Shown here piece by piece: positions 56,113 to 64,000 of a stretch of 64,000 nt of DNA. Under the pieces are notes generated by a model, which saw only the letters and a program-made list of their open reading frames with translations, was not told the DNA's origin and made no database searches. Source of the stretch: Acidovorax sp. NCPPB 3576 (GTDB lineage: Bacteria; Pseudomonadota; Gammaproteobacteria; Burkholderiales; Burkholderiaceae_C); NCBI RefSeq assembly GCF_028473605.1, contig NZ_CP097267.1, forward strand, positions 1,852,501-1,916,500, given 5' to 3'. A program made the translations under genes and the position numbers. The stretch's first letter is position 1, and the number at the start of each line of letters is the position of its first letter.

Positions 56113-57562
56113 CGGTGGCGGCGCCGGTGGACCCGCTCCGGCACAGCGCGCCGGCCAGCGCGCCCACGGTGCGCAGGGCCTCGTCGAACCGCACCGCGGC
56201 CGGGTGGCCGCAGTTGATGCGCACGCAATGCGAGAAGCGCCGATCGGTGGAAAAGAGTTGCCCCGGCGCCAGGCTGATGCCCTGGCCCAGCGCCGCACGG
56301 TGCAGGGCCAGCGCGTCCACCGGCTGGGGCAGCTCCACCCACAGGAAGTACCCGCCGTCCGGCCGCGACACGCGCGTGCCGGGCGGAAAGTGCTCGGCGA
56401 TCAGCGCCTGTGCGCGTGCCTGCTGGCGCGCCAGCGTGCCGCGCAACTGGCGCAAATGCCGGTCGTAGCCGCCCTGGTCCAGGTATTCCGACAGCGCCTG
56501 CTGCGACGGCGTGGCGGTCGAGAGCGTGGTCATCAGCTTCAACCGCTGCACCGCGCCGGCAAAGCGGCCCGCGGCCACCCAGCCCACTCGGTAGCCGGGC
56601 GCCAGGCATTTGCTGAACGAACTGCAGTGCAGCACCTGGCCCCCGGTATCGAAGGCCTTGGCCGGCGGCGGGCGGCGCGGGGCGAAGTGCAGTTCGCCGT
56701 ACACGTCGTCCTCGATCAGCGGCACGCCGTGGCGGGCCAGCAGCGCCACCAGCGCCTTTTTGCGCTCCTCGGGCAGGGTGCTGCCCAGCGGGTTCTGGAA
56801 CGTGGGCATCAGCCAGCAGGCCTTGACGGGGTGCGCGTGCAGCGCGCGTTCCAGGGCGCCCAGGTCGATGCCTTCGCGCGGGTGGGTGGTGATCTCCACC
56901 GCGCGCAGCCGCAGCCGCTCCAGCGCCTGCAGCGCCGCGTAGAAGGTGGGCGACTCCAGCACCACGATGTCGCCCGGCTGCGTGATGGCCTCCAGGCACA
57001 GGTTGAGCGCCTCCATCGCGCCGTTGGTGGTCACGATCTCGGCCGCATCCACCGCCATGCCGTGCAGGCCGTAGCGCAGCGCGATCTGCTGGCGCAGCCG
57101 CTCGTCGCCCGGTGCCAGGCTTTGCACGATGGCGGCCGGGTCCAGCCGGCGCATGCCGCTGGACAGGCAGCGCGCCAGACGCGCCAAAGGAAAAAGTTCA
57201 GGGCCCGGGAACGCCGACCCGAGCGGCACCAGGTGCGGGTCGCGCGCCGAGCCCAGCACGTCGAACACCAGATCGCTGATCTCCACGCCGCGGGAGCCGT
57301 CGTGCGGCGCCGAAGGCTGGGGCTCGGCCGGGACGCGGTCCGTGGCGGACGGCTGCCGGTGGCTCACGTAGTAGCCCGAGCGCGGCCGCGCATGCACCAG
57401 TCCCTGCGCCTCCAGCAGGTCGTAGGCCGCGAACACGGTCGAGGGGCTGATGCCCCGGGCGCGGCTGGTCTCCCGCACCGAGGGCATGCGGTCGCCCGCG
57501 CGCAGAGCACCGCTGTGGATCAACTGGGCGAGGGCATCGGCATGGCGTTCGTAGCGTTTCAT
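56102..57562 (-). CDS. MocR/PdxR-type regulator (GntR domain + aminotransferase domain)
   Basis: 486 residues. A GntR winged helix (about 1-75, HADALAQLIHSGALRAGDRM, SVRETSRARGISPSTVFAAY) is fused to a fold-type I aminotransferase domain (about 115-480) with the PLP lysine Lys318 in SSFSKCLAPGYRVGWV and TNGAMEALNLCLEA, FQNPLGSTLPEERK. Such proteins use PLP and a ligand to sense, not to transaminate. The start is the ATG before KRYERHADALA. It is divergent from the cytochrome genes. Confidence 0.92.
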   Translation of the reverse strand: MKRYERHADALAQLIHSGALRAGDRMPSVRETSRARGISPSTVFAAYDLLEAQGLVHARPRSGYYVSHRQPSATDRVPAEPQPSAPHDGSRGVEISDLVFDVLGSARDPHLVPLGSAFPGPELFPLARLARCLSSGMRRLDPAAIVQSLAPGDERLRQQIALRYGLHGMAVDAAEIVTTNGAMEALNLCLEAITQPGDIVVLESPTFYAALQALERLRLRAVEITTHPREGIDLGALERALHAHPVKACWLMPTFQNPLGSTLPEERKKALVALLARHGVPLIEDDVYGELHFAPRRPPPAKAFDTGGQVLHCSSFSKCLAPGYRVGWVAAGRFAGAVQRLKLMTTLSTATPSQQALSEYLDQGGYDRHLRQLRGTLARQQARAQALIAEHFPPGTRVSRPDGGYFLWVELPQPVDALALHRAALGQGISLAPGQLFSTDRRFSHCVRINCGHPAAVRFDEALRTVGALAGALCRSGSTGAATDCY

Positions 57563-57609
57563 AGGCGGGTGCGTACGGGAAGGAAGGGGCAGTGGCGTGG
57601 ACGGCGCGC

Positions 57610-57646
57610 AACTGATCCGTATTTTTAGCGGCAAACTGAATCTGTA
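57610..57646. promoter_or_regulatory. candidate MocR binding repeats
   Basis: AACTGATCCGTA (57610-57621) and AACTGAATCTGTA (57634-57646) are near-identical direct repeats with starts 24 bp apart, between the divergent MocR and cytochrome genes. MocR regulators usually bind direct repeats spaced by about two helical turns. Confidence 0.4.
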
Positions 57647-57717
57647 CTGTTTTGCAGGGCGTGCGTAGAGTCGCACCATGGCAGACCCGCCGCATTCCAA
57701 CGTCCGAACGGATCCCC

Positions 57718-58485
57718 ATGAATGAAACCGCACGCCGGGCCCGGCGCCTGGCCTTGCCGGCCCTTCTGTCGCTGCTGTCGCTGCTGACGGCGGCTGGGCC
57801 GTCCACCGCTGCGGCCCCTGCCGACGGGCCTGCCGCTCCGGGGCTGGGCGACCGCGTGCTGGCCTGCACCGCCTGCCATGGCCGGGAAGGGCGCGCCACC
57901 CAGGAGGGCTACTTTCCGCGCATCGCCGGCAAGCCGGCGGGCTACCTCTACCACCAGCTGCTCAATTTTCGGGACGGCCGCCGCAGCTATCCGCAGATGG
58001 CCTACCTGCTGGAGCACATGACCGACGACTACCTGCGCGAGATCGCCGCGCATTTCGCCGCGCTGGATCTGCCCTACGCCCCGCCGCCCGCGCCCCAGGC
58101 GACTCCTGCGGCCCTGGAGCGCGGGCGCACGCTGGTGCGCCAGGGGGATGCGGCGCTGGGCATTCCTGCCTGCGTGCAGTGCCATGGTGCCGCCATGACC
58201 GGCGTAGCGCCGGCCATTCCCGGCCTGCTGGGATTGCCGCGCGACTACCTCAACAGCCAGATCGGCGCCTGGCAGACCGGCCAGCGGCGCGCCCAGGCGC
58301 CCGATTGCATGGCCCACGTGGCCCGCCAACTGGCGCCCGAAGACGTGAGCGCAGTCACCGCCTGGCTGTCCGCACAGGCCGTGCCCGCCGATGCTCGGCC
58401 TGCCGCTGCCTTGCCCGGCCGGCTGCCGATGCCCTGCGGCGGCGTGGCCGCTGCCGGCACAGGCCCATCGGGGGGCTTGCGATGA
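57718..58485 (+). CDS. diheme cytochrome c (c4-like)
   Basis: 255 residues with a signal peptide (LALPALLSLLSLLTAAGPST, cleavage near residue 33). Two class I heme sites are present: CTACH at about 50-54 and CVQCH near 151. The tandem arrangement with YFPRIAGKPAGYLYHQL and PAIPGLLGLPRDYLNSQIGA is that of cytochrome c4/c553-type proteins, periplasmic electron carriers. The C-terminus is Pro/Gly-rich. The stop overlaps the next cytochrome gene (ATGA). Confidence 0.9.
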   Translation: MNETARRARRLALPALLSLLSLLTAAGPSTAAAPADGPAAPGLGDRVLACTACHGREGRATQEGYFPRIAGKPAGYLYHQLLNFRDGRRSYPQMAYLLEHMTDDYLREIAAHFAALDLPYAPPPAPQATPAALERGRTLVRQGDAALGIPACVQCHGAAMTGVAPAIPGLLGLPRDYLNSQIGAWQTGQRRAQAPDCMAHVARQLAPEDVSAVTAWLSAQAVPADARPAAALPGRLPMPCGGVAAAGTGPSGGLR

Positions 58486-59765
58486 AGCGCGCGCTGAAAG
58501 GGCTGGCCGGCCTGGTGCTGCTGGGCGCCTTGGTATGCACCGTGGTGGTGTTCCTGAACCTGAGCGGCGAAGCGCCCTTGCCGCCGCAGGACGTGCCCCT
58601 GGCCCAGCCCGCGCCGCAGGCCGTGCAGCGTGGCGAATACCTGGCGCGTGCGGGCAATTGCATGTCGTGCCACACCGCGCAGGGCGGGGCGCCGTTCGCC
58701 GGAGGCCGGGGCGTGGAGACGCCGTTCGGCGTGGTGTTCGCCAGCAACCTCACGCCCGACGCCGAGACCGGCTTGGGGCGCTGGACAGCGGCGGAGTTCT
58801 GGCGCGCGATGCACCACGGCCGGTCCCGCGACGGCCGTCTGTTGTACCCCGCGTTTCCCTACCCCAACTACACCCACGTCACGCGCGAGGATTCCGACGC
58901 GATCTACGCCTACCTGCGCAGCCTGCCGGCCGTGCAGCGGCCCAACACCCCCCATGCGCTGGCTTTCCCGTTCAGCACGCAGGCGGCGCTGGCCGGCTGG
59001 CGTGCGCTGTTTTTCCGGCCCAGCGCATTGGCGCCCGACCCGCAGCAATCGGTCGAGTGGAACCGCGGTGCCTATCTCGTACAGGGACTGGGCCATTGCG
59101 CGGCCTGCCACAGCCCGCGCAACGCCTTCGGCGCGACGAGCGAATCGCAGGCGTTCCGTGGCGGGCTCATCCCGGTGCAGAACTGGTACGCCCCGGCGCT
59201 CAACGCCGCCGCCGAAGCGGGCGTGGCCCACTGGCCGCAGGAAGACGTGGTGGCGCTGCTGCGCACCGGCGTGGCGCCGCGCGGGTCGGTCACCGGCCCC
59301 ATGGCCGAGGTCGTTTTCCGCAGCACGCAATATCTGAACGATGCCGACCTGGGAGCCATGGCGACCTACCTGCGTGCGCTGCCTGAGCACGAGCGCCCTG
59401 CACCCGAGAGGGCCCCGCCATCGCCTTCAGCCATGGAGCGGGGCGCGGCGGTGTACGCGCAGCAGTGTGCGCAGTGCCACGGAGAGCGCGGCGAGGGGCG
59501 GGCCGGGGCGTTTCCTGCATTGGCAGGCAACCGGGCCGTGGCGATGGAAAGCCCGACCAACCTGGTTCGCATGGTGCTTCTGGGCGGCTATCCACCCACC
59601 ACGGCGGGAAACCCGCGCCCCTATGGCATGCCGCCATTCCGGCAGGTGCTGAGCGACGAAGAGGTGGCAGCGGTCGCCACGTATGTCCGCAATGCCTGGG
59701 GCAACCGGGCGGCCGGTGTGGGTACGATGGACATCTACCGCGCCCGCGAGGGGCGCAGTCCCTGA
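58482..59765 (+). CDS. triheme cytochrome c, alcohol-dehydrogenase-type subunit
   Basis: 427 residues. An N-terminal membrane helix (about 7-26) anchors three cytochrome c domains with heme sites CMSCH (60-64), CAACH (near 206) and CAQCH (near 328). RGEYLARAGNCMSCHTAQGG, GAYLVQGLGHCAACHSPRNA and GAAVYAQQCAQCHGERGEG frame them. This architecture is the cytochrome subunit of membrane alcohol, aldehyde or gluconate dehydrogenases, passing electrons to quinone or an oxidase. No dehydrogenase subunit lies beside it in the window; the diheme protein is the likely partner. Confidence 0.93.
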   Translation: MKRALKGLAGLVLLGALVCTVVVFLNLSGEAPLPPQDVPLAQPAPQAVQRGEYLARAGNCMSCHTAQGGAPFAGGRGVETPFGVVFASNLTPDAETGLGRWTAAEFWRAMHHGRSRDGRLLYPAFPYPNYTHVTREDSDAIYAYLRSLPAVQRPNTPHALAFPFSTQAALAGWRALFFRPSALAPDPQQSVEWNRGAYLVQGLGHCAACHSPRNAFGATSESQAFRGGLIPVQNWYAPALNAAAEAGVAHWPQEDVVALLRTGVAPRGSVTGPMAEVVFRSTQYLNDADLGAMATYLRALPEHERPAPERAPPSPSAMERGAAVYAQQCAQCHGERGEGRAGAFPALAGNRAVAMESPTNLVRMVLLGGYPPTTAGNPRPYGMPPFRQVLSDEEVAAVATYVRNAWGNRAAGVGTMDIYRAREGRSP

Positions 59766-59783
59766 GACCCATCCTTATCTTCC

Positions 59784-60164
59784 ATGACCGAGCCGGCCGA
59801 CTCTCCCGACATTTCTTTTCAAAGCGCTACCGCCGGTTGGTGGGTGGTCTGCCTGTGTGCCGGCTGGTGTGGCGCGTGCCGTGAATACCGGGCGGTGTTC
59901 GACTCCGTGGCGCCATCCCATCCGCAAGCGCGCTTTCTGTGGGTGGACATCGAAGACGAAGAAGACCTAGTGGGCGATCTGGACGTGGAAACCTTTCCCA
60001 CCTTGCTCATCGCCGATCCGGCCGGGGCCCGCTTTCTCGGCCCGTTGCTTCCCCAGCCGGGGGTACTGGTACGCCTGCTGGACAGTTTGGCGTCGCAGCC
60101 GCCAGCACGGCGGGAGCCACAGGCCCAGACGCTCATCGAGCGCATCCGCGCAGCGCATGGGTAA
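59784..60164 (+). CDS. thioredoxin-like protein
   Basis: 126 residues without a signal peptide. The active-site motif is WCGAC (Cys29, Cys32) rather than WCGPC, preceded by VVCLCAG with two further Cys. VETFPTLLIADPAG has the cis-Pro. The fold is shorter than standard thioredoxin at the N-terminus. It would act as a cytosolic disulfide reductase. It follows the triheme cytochrome by 18 bp, so a role in that group is possible but unproven. Confidence 0.85.
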   Translation: MTEPADSPDISFQSATAGWWVVCLCAGWCGACREYRAVFDSVAPSHPQARFLWVDIEDEEDLVGDLDVETFPTLLIADPAGARFLGPLLPQPGVLVRLLDSLASQPPARREPQAQTLIERIRAAHG

Positions 60165-60246
60165 CAAAAACATTCCTTGATCTCATCGTTGGCGCACGGT
60201 CGAGCGGGCAGCCTGTGGCGCCAATGCAAATTGCATGCCGCCGCCT

Positions 60247-60275
60247 TTGCAAAGCGGCGCGTGACCGGCTACAAT
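60247..60275 (+). promoter_or_regulatory. sigma-70 promoter of the rimP-nusA-infB operon
   Basis: -35 TTGCAA (60247-60252) and -10 TACAAT (60270-60275) are 17 bp apart. Transcription would start near 60282, leaving a 130-base leader that contains a terminator. Confidence 0.7.
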
Positions 60276-60290
60276 CCGGGCTTCACGACC

Positions 60291-60322
60291 AAACGGGCGG
60301 GTACCTACCGCCCGTTTTTTTT
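60291..60322 (+). terminator. promoter-proximal intrinsic terminator (possible attenuator) before rimP
   Basis: AAACGGGCGG pairs perfectly with CCGCCCGTTT across a 7-base loop and is followed by a run of T. It begins about 10 bases after the predicted transcription start, so most transcripts would stop at about 40 bases unless read-through is allowed. In E. coli this operon is autoregulated by NusA in the leader. Confidence 0.75.
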
Positions 60323-60413
60323 GGCCGTTCGCTTTTGGAGCTCGAAGCTGCCCTGGAAGGTCCTAGGTGGTTATCGGGTTTTTTGTACTTCTGGATACTG
60401 AACAGAACAACAC

Positions 60414-61004
60414 GTGGCATTGCAGCAGATCGTTGAACAAACCGTGACCGGGCTGGGCTATGACCTGGTGGAGATTGAACGCTCCGCCGGCGGCCTGCTG
60501 CGCATCACCATCGATTTGCCTTGGCAGGCGCCCGTGGAGGGCGAGCCCGCGTTGCCTGAGCAGTTCGTCACCGTTGAAGACTGCGAAAAGGTCACGCGGC
60601 AGTTGCAGTTTGCGCTGGAAGTCGATGGCGTCGAATACAAGCGCCTGGAAATCTCCTCGCCCGGCATCGACCGTCCTTTGCGCCACGAGCAGGATTTCAT
60701 CCGTTTCGCCGGGCACATGGTGGATCTCACGCTCAAGGCCCCCATCGGCGAAGCCGGGGGTGGGCAGGTCAATGCCAATCGCAAGAAATTCCGTGGCACC
60801 CTGGAGCGCGCCGAGGGCGGTGGCTGGCAAGTGGTCTGGAGCGAAGAGCCTCCCGTGAAGCCCGGGCACAAAGTCAGCAAGAAACGCGTTCCGGCGCCGC
60901 TGCAGGCGCTGGGTTTCACGATGGATGAGTTGCGCGATGTGCGCCTGGCGTCCATCGTCGATTTCAAGGGGCGGGGATCGAAAGACGGGCCGGTCCAGGC
61001 TTGA
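60414..61004 (+). CDS. rimP: ribosome maturation factor RimP
   Basis: 196 residues from a GTG. RimP assists maturation of the 30S subunit. Family motifs are IVEQTVTGLGYDLVEIE, RITIDLP, VTVEDCEKVTRQLQFALEV, YKRLEISSPGIDRPLRHEQD. The C-terminal half has an insert (EAGGGQVNANRKKFRGTLER) common in the family in betaproteobacteria. nusA and infB follow, the conserved operon. Confidence 0.95.
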   Translation: MALQQIVEQTVTGLGYDLVEIERSAGGLLRITIDLPWQAPVEGEPALPEQFVTVEDCEKVTRQLQFALEVDGVEYKRLEISSPGIDRPLRHEQDFIRFAGHMVDLTLKAPIGEAGGGQVNANRKKFRGTLERAEGGGWQVVWSEEPPVKPGHKVSKKRVPAPLQALGFTMDELRDVRLASIVDFKGRGSKDGPVQA

Positions 61005-61080
61005 CACAGCAAACGAATACAAAGGTTGGCGCGTTGTGCGCGGCGGCCTTCAAGAGATTGAAAAATAGGAGAGTCGTCGC

Positions 61081-62565
61081 ATGAATCGCGAACTGTTGAT
61101 GTTGGTTGAAGCCATTTCGCGCGAAAAGAACGTGGAACGCGATGTGGTCTTTGGCGCCGTCGAATTGGCCCTCGCCCAGGCCACGAAGAAGCTGTACCAA
61201 GGCGAAGTGGACATCCGTGTCGCCATCGATCGTGACAGCGGCAACTACGAGACTTTCCGTCGCTGGCTCGTCGTGCCCGACGATGCCGGTCTGCAGAATC
61301 CCGAAGCCGAAGAACTGCTGATGGATGCGCGTGAACGCATCGCCGACGTCGAAGTGGGGGAGTTCATCGAAGAAGGCGTCGATTCCGTGCCGATTGGCCG
61401 CATCGGCGCCATGGCCGCCAAGCAGGTCATTCTGCAGAAGATCCGCGATGCCGAGCGCGAAATGCTGCTCAACGACTTCATGTCGCGCGGCGAAAAGATC
61501 TTCACCGGCACCGTCAAGCGCATGGACAAGGGCGACATCATTGTCGAATCGGGCCGCGTGGAAGGCCGCCTGCGCCGCTCCGAGATGATTCCGAAGGAAA
61601 ACCTTCGCAGCGGCGACCGCGTTCGCGCCATGATCATGGAAGTGGATCTGACGCTTCGCGGCGCACCCATCATCCTCTCGCGCTCTGCGCCCGAGTTCAT
61701 GATCGAGCTGTTTCGCAACGAAGTGCCGGAGATCGAGCAGGGCCTTCTGGAAATCAAGAGTTGCGCCCGCGATGCCGGCAGCCGCGCCAAGATCGCCGTG
61801 CTGTCGCATGACAAGCGCGTCGATCCCATCGGCACCTGCGTGGGCGTGCGTGGCACGCGTGTCAATGCCGTTACCAATGAACTGGCCGGCGAGCGGGTCG
61901 ACATCGTGCTGTGGTCCGAAGACCCCGCCCAGTTCGTGATCGGCGCCCTGGCTCCCGCCAATGTGTCGTCCATCGTGGTGGACGAGGAAAAACATGCCAT
62001 GGACGTGGTGGTGGACGAGGAAAATCTCGCCATCGCCATCGGCCGAGGCGGTCAAAATGTGCGCTTGGCTTCCGACCTGACGGGTTGGAAGATCAACATC
62101 ATGGACGCCGCCGAAAGCGCGCAAAAGCAGGCCACCGAGACCGACACGGCCCGCAAGCTGTTCATGGAAAAGCTCGATGTGGACGAGGAAATCGCCAACA
62201 TCCTGATCGAGGAAGGTTTTGCCAGCCTCGAAGAAGTGGCCTATGTGCCGCTGCAGGAAATGCTGGAGATCGAAAGCTTCGACGAAGAAACCGTGAACGA
62301 GCTGCGTGCCCGCGCCAAGGATGCGTTGCTCACCATGGAAATTGCCCGAGAGGAAAGCGTGGACGGCGTTTCGCAGAACCTGCGCGATCTCGAGGGCCTA
62401 ACGCCCGAGTTGATCGGCAAGCTCGCCGAAGGCGGCGTGAACACCCGGGATGATCTGGCCGACTTAGGCCTTGACGAACTGACCGCCCTGACCGGCCAGT
62501 CTGAAGAAGATGCCAAAGCCTTGATCATGAAGGCGCGCGAACATTGGTTCGCGGGGCAAGAGTAG
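61081..62565 (+). CDS. nusA: transcription termination/antitermination factor NusA
   Basis: 494 residues, full proteobacterial length. The N-terminal RNA-polymerase-binding domain (about 1-135) is followed by S1 (about 137-200, [20 protein letters not shown]), two KH domains ([39 protein letters not shown]) and two C-terminal acidic repeats ([40 protein letters not shown]). It controls pausing, termination and rRNA antitermination. AGGAG lies nearby before the ATG. Confidence 0.98.
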   Translation: MNRELLMLVEAISREKNVERDVVFGAVELALAQATKKLYQGEVDIRVAIDRDSGNYETFRRWLVVPDDAGLQNPEAEELLMDARERIADVEVGEFIEEGVDSVPIGRIGAMAAKQVILQKIRDAEREMLLNDFMSRGEKIFTGTVKRMDKGDIIVESGRVEGRLRRSEMIPKENLRSGDRVRAMIMEVDLTLRGAPIILSRSAPEFMIELFRNEVPEIEQGLLEIKSCARDAGSRAKIAVLSHDKRVDPIGTCVGVRGTRVNAVTNELAGERVDIVLWSEDPAQFVIGALAPANVSSIVVDEEKHAMDVVVDEENLAIAIGRGGQNVRLASDLTGWKINIMDAAESAQKQATETDTARKLFMEKLDVDEEIANILIEEGFASLEEVAYVPLQEMLEIESFDEETVNELRARAKDALLTMEIAREESVDGVSQNLRDLEGLTPELIGKLAEGGVNTRDDLADLGLDELTALTGQSEEDAKALIMKAREHWFAGQE

Positions 62566-62588
62566 GTCAGGGGAGGTACGAACCAAAT

Positions 62589-64000
62589 ATGTCCAGTAAC
62601 ACAGTCGCCGAGTTCGCCACTGAACTCAAGAAATCGCCAGAAACCCTGCTCGACCAGCTCAAGTCTGCCGGGGTGGCCAAGGCCGCCCCGACCGATGCCC
62701 TGACCGAAACGGACAAGCAAAAGCTGCTGGCCTTCCTTCAGGCCAGCCACGGCACCGCCTCGGCCGATCGCAAGAAGATCACCTTGACGAAAAAATCCAC
62801 CAGCGAAATCAAGCAGGCCGATGCCACCGGCAAGGCGCGCACGATCCAGGTGGAAGTGCGCAAGAAGCGCACCTTCATCAAGCGCGACGAAGGCGGCGAA
62901 GGCACCTCTGACGCCGGAGCCGACGAGTCTGCGGAAGCCATGGAAACCGCGATGTCTCCGGAGTCGCAGGATCTCGTGCGCCGCGAAGAAGAAGCGCGCC
63001 GCCAGGCCGAGCTGATCGGCCACCAGGAAGCCGAGCTGAACGAGAAGCGCCGCGAGCGGGAAGCCCGCGAGCAGCGCGAGCGTGAAGCCGAAGAGCGTGC
63101 CGCTGCCTACGCTGCGCAGGAACAGAATCGCAAAGCCCAGGTGCAGGCCGAAAAGCAGGAAGCCTCCCGCGAGCAGGCGGCAGAAGCCGTTGCACGCCAG
63201 ACGGCCCAGGCCGAAGCCCGCGCCAAGGCCGAAGAAGAATCCAAGGCCCGCGTGGCCGAAGAAACGGCACGCGCCGTCGATCTGGACGAGCGCCGCCGCA
63301 AGGCATTGGCCGAAGCCGAAGCGATTCGCGCCATGATGGCCGCGCCCAAGAAGGTGCTCGTGGCCAAGAAGCCCGAGGAGCCCAAGCCCGCCGCGACGGC
63401 TGTCAAGCCTGCGGGCGCCGATGCCAAGAAGGGCACGCTGCACAAGCCAGCCGCTGCACCGGGTGCCCGTGCGCCTGCAGCGCCTGTGGGTGGCAACAAG
63501 GAGGTGAAGTCCGCCAAGCTGTCGTCCAGCTGGGCCGGCGATCCTGCCAAGAAGAAGGAAATCAAGACGCGCGGCGACAGCAGTGGCGGCGTGGGCCGAA
63601 ACAATTGGCGCGGTGGTCCCCGTGGACGCCGCAACGAGCGCGACGACCACCATCACCAGCAATCCGCGCCGGTGGAAGCCCGCATCATCGAAGTGCACGT
63701 TCCGGAAACCATCACGGTGTCCGAACTCGCGCACAAGATGTCGATCAAGGCGTCCGAGGTCATCAAGGCGCTGATGAAGATGGGCCAGATGGTCACCATC
63801 AACCAGCCGCTGGACCAGGACACCGCCATGATCGTGGTGGAAGAAATGGGCCACAAGGCCGTGGTGGCGGCGCTGGACGATCCAGAAGCTTTCACCAACG
63901 ACGACGTGGCGGGTGCCCAGGCCGAGTCGGTCTGGCGCGCTCCAGTCGTGACCGTCATGGGCCACGTGGACCACGGCAAGACCTCGCTGCTGGACTACAT
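62589..64000 (+). CDS. infB: translation initiation factor IF-2 (5' part, cut by window end)
   Basis: The frame from ATG 62589 stays open to the window edge, giving about 470 residues. The start has GGGGAGG before it. The N-terminal IF-2 domain ([20 protein letters not shown]) is followed by a long charged Glu/Arg/Ala helical region (about 125-260), a basic linker ([20 protein letters not shown]), a second IF2_N domain ([20 protein letters not shown]) and the G1 motif [17 protein letters not shown] at the end. IF-2 brings initiator tRNA to the ribosome. The rest of the GTPase lies outside. Confidence 0.96.
   Translation, partial: MSSNTVAEFATELKKSPETLLDQLKSAGVAKAAPTDALTETDKQKLLAFLQASHGTASADRKKITLTKKSTSEIKQADATGKARTIQVEVRKKRTFIKRDEGGEGTSDAGADESAEAMETAMSPESQDLVRREEEARRQAELIGHQEAELNEKRREREAREQREREAEERAAAYAAQEQNRKAQVQAEKQEASREQAAEAVARQTAQAEARAKAEEESKARVAEETARAVDLDERRRKALAEAEAIRAMMAAPKKVLVAKKPEEPKPAATAVKPAGADAKKGTLHKPAAAPGARAPAAPVGGNKEVKSAKLSSSWAGDPAKKKEIKTRGDSSGGVGRNNWRGGPRGRRNERDDHHHQQSAPVEARIIEVHVPETITVSELAHKMSIKASEVIKALMKMGQMVTINQPLDQDTAMIVVEEMGHKAVVAALDDPEAFTNDDVAGAQAESVWRAPVVTVMGHVDHGKTSLLDY

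Noticed and set aside
62241..63974. A 577-codon reverse frame opposite infB
   Set aside because: The plus-strand frame encodes clear IF-2 domains; the reverse product is repetitive Leu/Gly/Phe sequence from the Glu/Ala/Arg codons of infB.

Overview
This is a high-GC chromosomal segment of a betaproteobacterium of the family Comamonadaceae, most like Acidovorax/Paracidovorax. The grounds are the efp-earP pair with an arginine at the EF-P tip, the hupB - tRNA-Val - ppiD and tolB-pal-cpoB-tcdA - tRNA-Lys arrangements, three Bug/TctC-type periplasmic receptors, and short palindromic repeats of a kind I know from this family. The genus is an inference. No replication origin, CRISPR array or intact prophage is visible.

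Layout. 1-3.8 kb: end of an unknown gene, an iron-type alcohol dehydrogenase, an exported hydratase-like protein, an HSL-type esterase and a small adhesin-E-like exported protein. 3.86-4.70 kb: an IS5-family insertion sequence with perfect ends and a 3-bp target duplication, sitting just upstream of the adhesin-E-like gene and of phaR. 4.8-10 kb: phaR, rimO, a small exported protein, a DMT exporter divergent from an XRE-cupin regulator, and efp. 10-16.8 kb: earP overlapping a LysR gene, then a CoA-transferase / HMG-CoA-lyase pair with two tandem Bug receptors. 17-27.3 kb: a regulator and catabolic operon, rpiR-like, iaaA, gsiABCD, a P1 (DmpA-type) aminopeptidase, an M55 D-aminopeptidase and an Asp/Glu racemase. 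Together these look built to import short peptides and take apart isoaspartyl, beta and D-linked ones.

27.3-44.6 kb is core housekeeping: uvrC, pgsA, hupB, tRNA-Val, ppiD, tRNA-His, ygfZ divergent from mltG-tmk-holB-pilZ, then tatD with an ankyrin gene, msbA divergent from tolB-pal-cpoB-tcdA, and tRNA-Lys.

44.6-50 kb is the accessory region. An intact tRNA-Lys is followed about 2.5 kb later by a decayed copy of its 3' half plus a terminator, the usual footprint of an island inserted in a tRNA gene. The only intact gene between them encodes a 546-residue protein that reads as a beta/gamma-crystallin domain, a Cry delta-endotoxin-like helical pore domain and a jacalin-like lectin domain. It is the strongest candidate for an undescribed system here. 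Beyond it lies a reverse-strand run of five small unknown genes ending in a good terminator.

50-56 kb: a LysR gene divergent from an AtuA-like (DUF1446) gene, its small ferredoxin-fold partner, a third Bug receptor and a large lipoprotein of the alpha/beta-hydrolase domain class. 56-60 kb: a MocR-type regulator divergent from a diheme and a triheme cytochrome c, then a thioredoxin-like protein. 60.2 kb to the end: a strong promoter with a promoter-proximal terminator leading into rimP-nusA-infB, infB being cut by the window end.
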